This document shows positions 16,814-20,006 of a stretch of DNA of 20,006 nt, in pieces. The stretch spans positions 1 to 20,006 of the forward strand of contig JADQBV010000020.1 in NCBI GenBank assembly GCA_016278415.1. The letters are read 5' to 3'. The position numbers and the translations under genes were made by a program. The stretch is from Halanaerobiales bacterium. GTDB lineage: Bacteria > Bacillota_F > Halanaerobiia > Halanaerobiales > DTU029. The number at the start of each line of letters is the position of its first letter. Position 1 is the first letter of the stretch. Under the pieces are notes generated by a model that had not been told where the DNA came from, ran no database searches, and saw only the letters and a list, made by a program, of their open reading frames with translations.

Positions 16814-17824
16814 TTACATTTGTCTACAGGATTCTCTTTCTATTAATTCAACTGGTATAACTATCGGCGAATTACTCTTTCCAGATTTTTCTACCATATT
16901 CATTAATAGTTTAGCAACAGAACTCCCCATCTTATCCTTATTCTGTGCAACTGTAGTCAAGGATGGTTTAACATATCTACTTGCTTCTATATCATCAAAA
17001 CCAATTATTGAAAAATCATTAGGTACCCTGTAACCTTTATCTTCTATTGCCCTCATGGCACCGATAGCCATACCATCACTCTGACAAAAAATAGCAGTCG
17101 GAAAATCGTCTAACTGTAGCATTTCCTTTGTTGCCTTATAACCACCTTCTTCAGAAAAATTTCCATTAAAAATCCAATTGGTATTATACGGTAAGTTCAA
17201 TTCCTTTAAGGCCTGTTTATAACCTACAAACCTCTCCTGACTGGTTTTGCTTATATTAAAACCCATAAGCATGGCAATTTTTTTATGACCCAGTTCATAT
17301 AAGTATTTAACAGCTTTTTTTGCACCCGAAATATTATCTGATATAACATAAGAAGAATTCTTACCTATTATATCAATATCAACAAATACTGCAGGTAAAT
17401 CAGATGCTAATAAATTCGTCAAATTGGGATCATCTCTAAGAACACCCATAAGTACTACTCCATCTACATGACGATCTCGGCATTTTTCTAAATAACTAAA
17501 GCTATCACCCCAATGTCGATTAGTAAAATAGACTATATCATAACCCGCTTCCCCAAGGTGTTTTTCCAACCCAAAAATTACCTCACGGAAAAAAGGATGA
17601 TGTAAACCACTATTAAAATGATCGGTAAAAAATATTCCAATTGCATTTGATTTGCTGGTAGATAGACTACGAGCAATGGTATTTGGTCTATAATTATTTT
17701 TTTTAATTATTTTTAATATTTTTTTTCTTGTCTTATCACTTACATCAGGGTAATTATTTATGACCCGAGAAACCGTAGTTGTTGAAACATTAGCTTGTTT
17801 TGCAATATCTTTAATAGTGGCCAT
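16814..17824 (-). CDS. LacI-family transcriptional regulator (regulator 2)
   Basis: The 336-residue repressor starts at the ATG at 17824, five bases after GGAGG; an ATG four codons earlier overlaps that site. The helix-turn-helix is TIKDIAKQANVSTTTVSRVIN (3-23), the hinge is near NTIARSL, and the sugar-binding domain begins at NAIGIFFTDHF. Its overall plan is that of regulator 1, but the operators around it are different, so the two should not cross-react. Sites lie before its own gene (17948-17961) and before the GH161-like gene (16676-16689, 16777-16790), suggesting it controls itself and that enzyme. The inducer is unknown and is plausibly a beta-1,3-gluco-oligosaccharide. Confidence 0.92.
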   Translation of the reverse strand: MATIKDIAKQANVSTTTVSRVINNYPDVSDKTRKKILKIIKKNNYRPNTIARSLSTSKSNAIGIFFTDHFNSGLHHPFFREVIFGLEKHLGEAGYDIVYFTNRHWGDSFSYLEKCRDRHVDGVVLMGVLRDDPNLTNLLASDLPAVFVDIDIIGKNSSYVISDNISGAKKAVKYLYELGHKKIAMLMGFNISKTSQERFVGYKQALKELNLPYNTNWIFNGNFSEEGGYKATKEMLQLDDFPTAIFCQSDGMAIGAMRAIEDKGYRVPNDFSIIGFDDIEASRYVKPSLTTVAQNKDKMGSSVAKLLMNMVEKSGKSNSPIVIPVELIERESCRQM

Positions 17825-17932
17825 ATTTACCTCCATCGATATATCATGTCACTTCATTATTTAACAATAATATTAAGAACGTACTCATATATATTGTTGC
17901 GTATAAGGGCTAAATTAGATATCTATAATTGG

Positions 17933-17961
17933 ATTATATGTATGTTTCGTAATCGGTTACA
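17933..17961 (-). promoter_or_regulatory. Operator overlapping the promoter of regulator 2
   Basis: CGTAATC/GGTTACA (17948-17961) is the third copy of this operator. A TATAAT on the minus strand (17938-17933) lies at the right distance for the operator to cover the -35 region, which itself matches poorly. This is the arrangement expected of autorepression. Beyond it, up to the stop of the aldo/keto reductase gene at 18112, the sequence is AT-rich with no gene. Confidence 0.65.
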
Positions 17962-18111
17962 TAAATATATATTCTAGACAAAAATAAATATTCCTGCTTT
18001 TTTAAAAAAGCTTTTATAAAAAGTAAATTAAATATCTTTAGTATTTAATTAATCATTACTCAATTTTATTGAAGATACTATTATTAATTATGTTCTTACT
18101 TACTTATTTTA

Positions 18112-19056
18112 CTACCAGGGCAATAAATCTCCCTTTATATTTTCTTTATAAAGATTTTCATATTTCTTTACTCTTTTAAGACTCATATCTTTGTCACTAG
18201 CATTTAAATTTTCTTTTAATTGCTTTTCGTTCCTAACCCCTGGGATGACTGTTGATATTTCAGGATAACTTAAGATAAAGCGTAATGCCTCTTGTACCAT
18301 ACTATCATCTTCATCTTTTATATCTCTTATTATATCAACTAAATTTGCCCTACGTTCAATATCTTCACGAGACCAGCGTTCTCTAATCCCTACAAAATCA
18401 CTGTCTCGGTCATATTTGCCGCTTAACCAACCAGAATCAAGGGGTACTTTTACTATTATACCAACACCTTTTTCTTTTACTAACGGAAAGGCATTATATG
18501 TTTCCTGATGAAATATATTAAACATGATTTCTAACACTTCAGAATTGCTATTATCCAATACACGTTTCATATCAGCACTACTATCCACAGAAACACCATA
18601 ACTTTTTATCATACCAGTCCCTTTTAAATTTTCAAGTACTTCATAATGACCCTGTTTACCTTCCATAATATCTTGGGGGGGATTATGTAATAGTACTGAA
18701 TCAAGATAATCTGTTTTTAATTTCTTTAAACTAGTCTCAATGGACTTTCTTATTAAATCAGGGTTATAATCTGTATGTCCATCAGCAAAGTGTCCAAACT
18801 TAGTACTGATAACAACCTCTTCCCTTTTACCCTGCAATGCTTTTCCTAAAAGTTCTTCGCTTTTTCCACTAGCATAGTTGGGAGCAGTATCAAAAAAATT
18901 GCAACCCATTTCAATTGCTTTATGTACGAGTCTAATAGACTCTTGGTCTGTTGTAGAACCCCTCCAATCAGCAGTGTTACCAAGCTGCCAGGCTCCAAAT
19001 CCTACCTCTGATACTTTAATCCCTGTATTTCCTAAAATTCTTTTCTTCATTTTCAT
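18112..19056 (-). CDS. Aldo/keto reductase
   Basis: This 314-residue NAD(P)H-dependent oxidoreductase has the family's catalytic set: D56 and Y61 in FFDTAPNYASG, K86 in ISTKFG, and H124 in VLLHNP. The C-terminal cofactor region includes STVIPGVRNEKQLKEN. The fold is cytoplasmic, with no signal peptide. Two start codons are possible, 19056 and 19050; both follow the purine-rich AAGGAAAGGGG, and the longer is given. It has its own promoters and lies upstream of regulator 2, so a role in the glucan pathway is not established. Its substrate is probably a sugar or another aldehyde or ketone, but the sequence does not say which. Confidence 0.9.
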   Translation of the reverse strand: MKMKKRILGNTGIKVSEVGFGAWQLGNTADWRGSTTDQESIRLVHKAIEMGCNFFDTAPNYASGKSEELLGKALQGKREEVVISTKFGHFADGHTDYNPDLIRKSIETSLKKLKTDYLDSVLLHNPPQDIMEGKQGHYEVLENLKGTGMIKSYGVSVDSSADMKRVLDNSNSEVLEIMFNIFHQETYNAFPLVKEKGVGIIVKVPLDSGWLSGKYDRDSDFVGIRERWSREDIERRANLVDIIRDIKDEDDSMVQEALRFILSYPEISTVIPGVRNEKQLKENLNASDKDMSLKRVKKYENLYKENIKGDLLPW

Positions 19057-19122
19057 AACCCCTTTCCTTGTATTAAGTAAGAATCAGTCTTTCAAAAAGC
19101 ATAATTAATGATCCTTATTAAA

Positions 19123-19183
19123 ATTATAGCATATATTCAATTGTCATCAAAGTTATTCCCAAGCCAGATTATAGCATATATTC
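19123..19183 (-). promoter_or_regulatory. Tandem duplicated extended -10 promoters of the aldo/keto reductase gene
   Basis: The 16-base sequence ATTATAGCATATATTC occurs exactly at 19123-19138 and 19168-19183, 45 bases apart. Read on the minus strand each ends in TGCTATAAT, an extended -10 with a perfect hexamer. The one nearer the gene has a partial -35 (TTGATG at 16 bases). The duplication gives two likely transcription starts. Confidence 0.7.
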
Positions 19184-19195
19184 TGATATTAATTA

Positions 19196-19918
19196 CTACT
19201 TAAAATATTCAAGTTTATGATAAATAGTAGGTAAATCCCAATTGGTTATTATACCTAGAAAATCTTCATCTGTATTACCATTCTTTGTTATAATAAGTGC
19301 TTCTAACTTATTTGCTTTATTCTTGTATTCTTCAAATATTTCTATTGCTTCCAGAAACGATGTTTTTCTTGGAATAAATAAACATAGATTACTATCCTCT
19401 TTATACCGCAACACCTCATCTATATCAACTTTTAATATCTGTGACAAGTCCTCGTTTCTTGTATTTGCCCCTAGCCATCTTACAATCGTGTTTGTTGTCA
19501 ATAAATCGACGTAATTACTGTCTTTATCAAGTATAGGAATCTGAGTATATGATTTCTGCTCCATCAAACTAACAGCGTCCAGTAGCGAATCATATATATA
19601 TAAAGTTAATACTTGTCCCTTAAAAGTTGGTAAGACTTTAGGTGGATTTTTTAATAATCCTTCAATTTTTTGGATTAAGATAACTGTTGAATCATGGGGT
19701 TCTGCAATTATATGTCCATCAGATCTTTCATGTACAATCGCATTCCTCAGATCCTTAAGTTCAAATAAATCAGTTTTATATTTACGAATTATACTATTAC
19801 TACGACTTGCCTTATGAACCAAGTTTCCAAAACTATCATGTCTAATGCTATTAGTATATCTCCCTAGAAAATCCTCGATTTCACTAAATGAATTCAGAAA
19901 AAGTTGTGAATTTTTCAT
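19196..19918 (-). CDS. Tandem CBS-domain protein with HEPN-like N-terminal region
   Basis: The 240-residue protein begins at the ATG at 19918, five bases after AGGTGA. Residues 1-90 look mostly helical and contain LRNAIVHE, with R58 N59 and H63 fitting the R-x4-6-H motif of HEPN domains. Two CBS domains follow, about 93-150 and 170-235; the second ends with DFLGIITNWDLP, typical of CBS units. CBS pairs usually bind adenine nucleotides. Its start is 22 bases after the deoD stop, so the two are likely one operon and a link to purine metabolism is possible. No membrane segment or signal peptide is seen. The HEPN assignment is a motif-level guess. Confidence 0.75.
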   Translation of the reverse strand: MKNSQLFLNSFSEIEDFLGRYTNSIRHDSFGNLVHKASRSNSIIRKYKTDLFELKDLRNAIVHERSDGHIIAEPHDSTVILIQKIEGLLKNPPKVLPTFKGQVLTLYIYDSLLDAVSLMEQKSYTQIPILDKDSNYVDLLTTNTIVRWLGANTRNEDLSQILKVDIDEVLRYKEDSNLCLFIPRKTSFLEAIEIFEEYKNKANKLEALIITKNGNTDEDFLGIITNWDLPTIYHKLEYFK

Positions 19919-19940
19919 ATAAATCACCTACTTTTATTTA

Positions 19941-20006
19941 TTAAGCTAGTTCTAAAGCAACTTCCATCATATCAGTAAATGTCTTTTCTCTTTCCTCTGA
20001 ACTTGT
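19941..20006 (-). CDS. deoD: Purine nucleoside phosphorylase, DeoD-type, C-terminal end only
   Basis: The last 21 codons encode TSSEEREKTFTDMMEVALEL plus a final A, then TAA. This matches the C-terminal helix of DeoD-type purine nucleoside phosphorylases, recalled for the Escherichia coli protein as ERQTTFNDMIKIALES. The enzyme splits purine (deoxy)nucleosides with phosphate. The rest lies outside the window, so the call rests on one short segment. Confidence 0.72.
   Translation of the reverse strand, partial: TSSEEREKTFTDMMEVALELA

Noticed and set aside
17996..18011. Perfect palindrome GCTTTTTT/AAAAAAGC after the aldo/keto reductase gene
   Set aside because: It has no loop and consists mostly of A and T runs, so it is not a convincing terminator, and it lies 100 bases beyond the stop.
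1..20006. CRISPR arrays, insertion sequences, tRNA or rRNA genes, phage genes
   Set aside because: No repeat-spacer pattern, transposase, integrase or structural RNA sequence was recognised on either strand.

Overview
The window is AT-rich, densely coding bacterial DNA, with every recognisable gene on the minus strand (so transcription runs from high to low coordinates). Shine-Dalgarno sequences are strong (AGGAGG, GGAGGTGA), and promoters are of the sigma-A type, including one perfect TTGACA-N17-TATAAT. The solute-binding protein has an ordinary signal peptide with no lipobox cysteine. AT-rich sequence with Firmicutes-like signals but a free periplasmic binding protein suggests a diderm low-GC lineage such as Halanaerobiales. 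That placement is inference.

Layout, in transcription order from the right edge. 20006-19196: the last codons of a DeoD-type purine nucleoside phosphorylase, then a protein with an RNxxxH (HEPN-like) helical N-terminus and two CBS domains. 19183-18112: an aldo/keto reductase behind two tandem, duplicated extended -10 promoters. 17961-16814: a LacI-family regulator (called regulator 2) with an operator in its own promoter region. 16790-13428: two more copies of that operator, then a 1077-residue GH161/GH149-like beta-1,3-glucan phosphorylase. 13243-11288: a secreted GH16 laminarinase with modules on both sides. 11030-8247: a GH94 phosphorylase, probably laminaribiose phosphorylase. A long imperfect palindrome (8204-8132) separates it from a small cupin gene (8085-7648). 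7625-6533: a second LacI-family regulator (regulator 1) with a different operator. 6491-756: an operator, a structured leader, a family-5 binding protein, a hairpin, and a Dpp/Opp-type transporter (two permeases, two ATPases). 611-1: the 5' part of a GH30 glycosidase, cut by the window edge.

Taken together, about 1-17836 reads as a beta-1,3-glucan (laminarin-type) utilisation locus. The proposed route is: the secreted GH16 enzyme cuts the polymer; the Dpp-type ABC transporter imports the oligosaccharides, as proposed for the comparable Bgl transporter of Thermotoga; the GH161-like enzyme removes glucose units from the oligosaccharides as glucose-1-phosphate; and the GH94 enzyme splits the remaining disaccharide. 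GH30, which lacks a signal peptide, may trim linkages the phosphorylases cannot use. Two LacI-type repressors with different operators appear to control separate parts: regulator 1 the transporter/GH30 operon, regulator 2 the GH161 gene. No phosphoglucomutase, glucokinase, mobile element, CRISPR array, tRNA or rRNA was seen. No gene-free stretch exceeds 300 bases.
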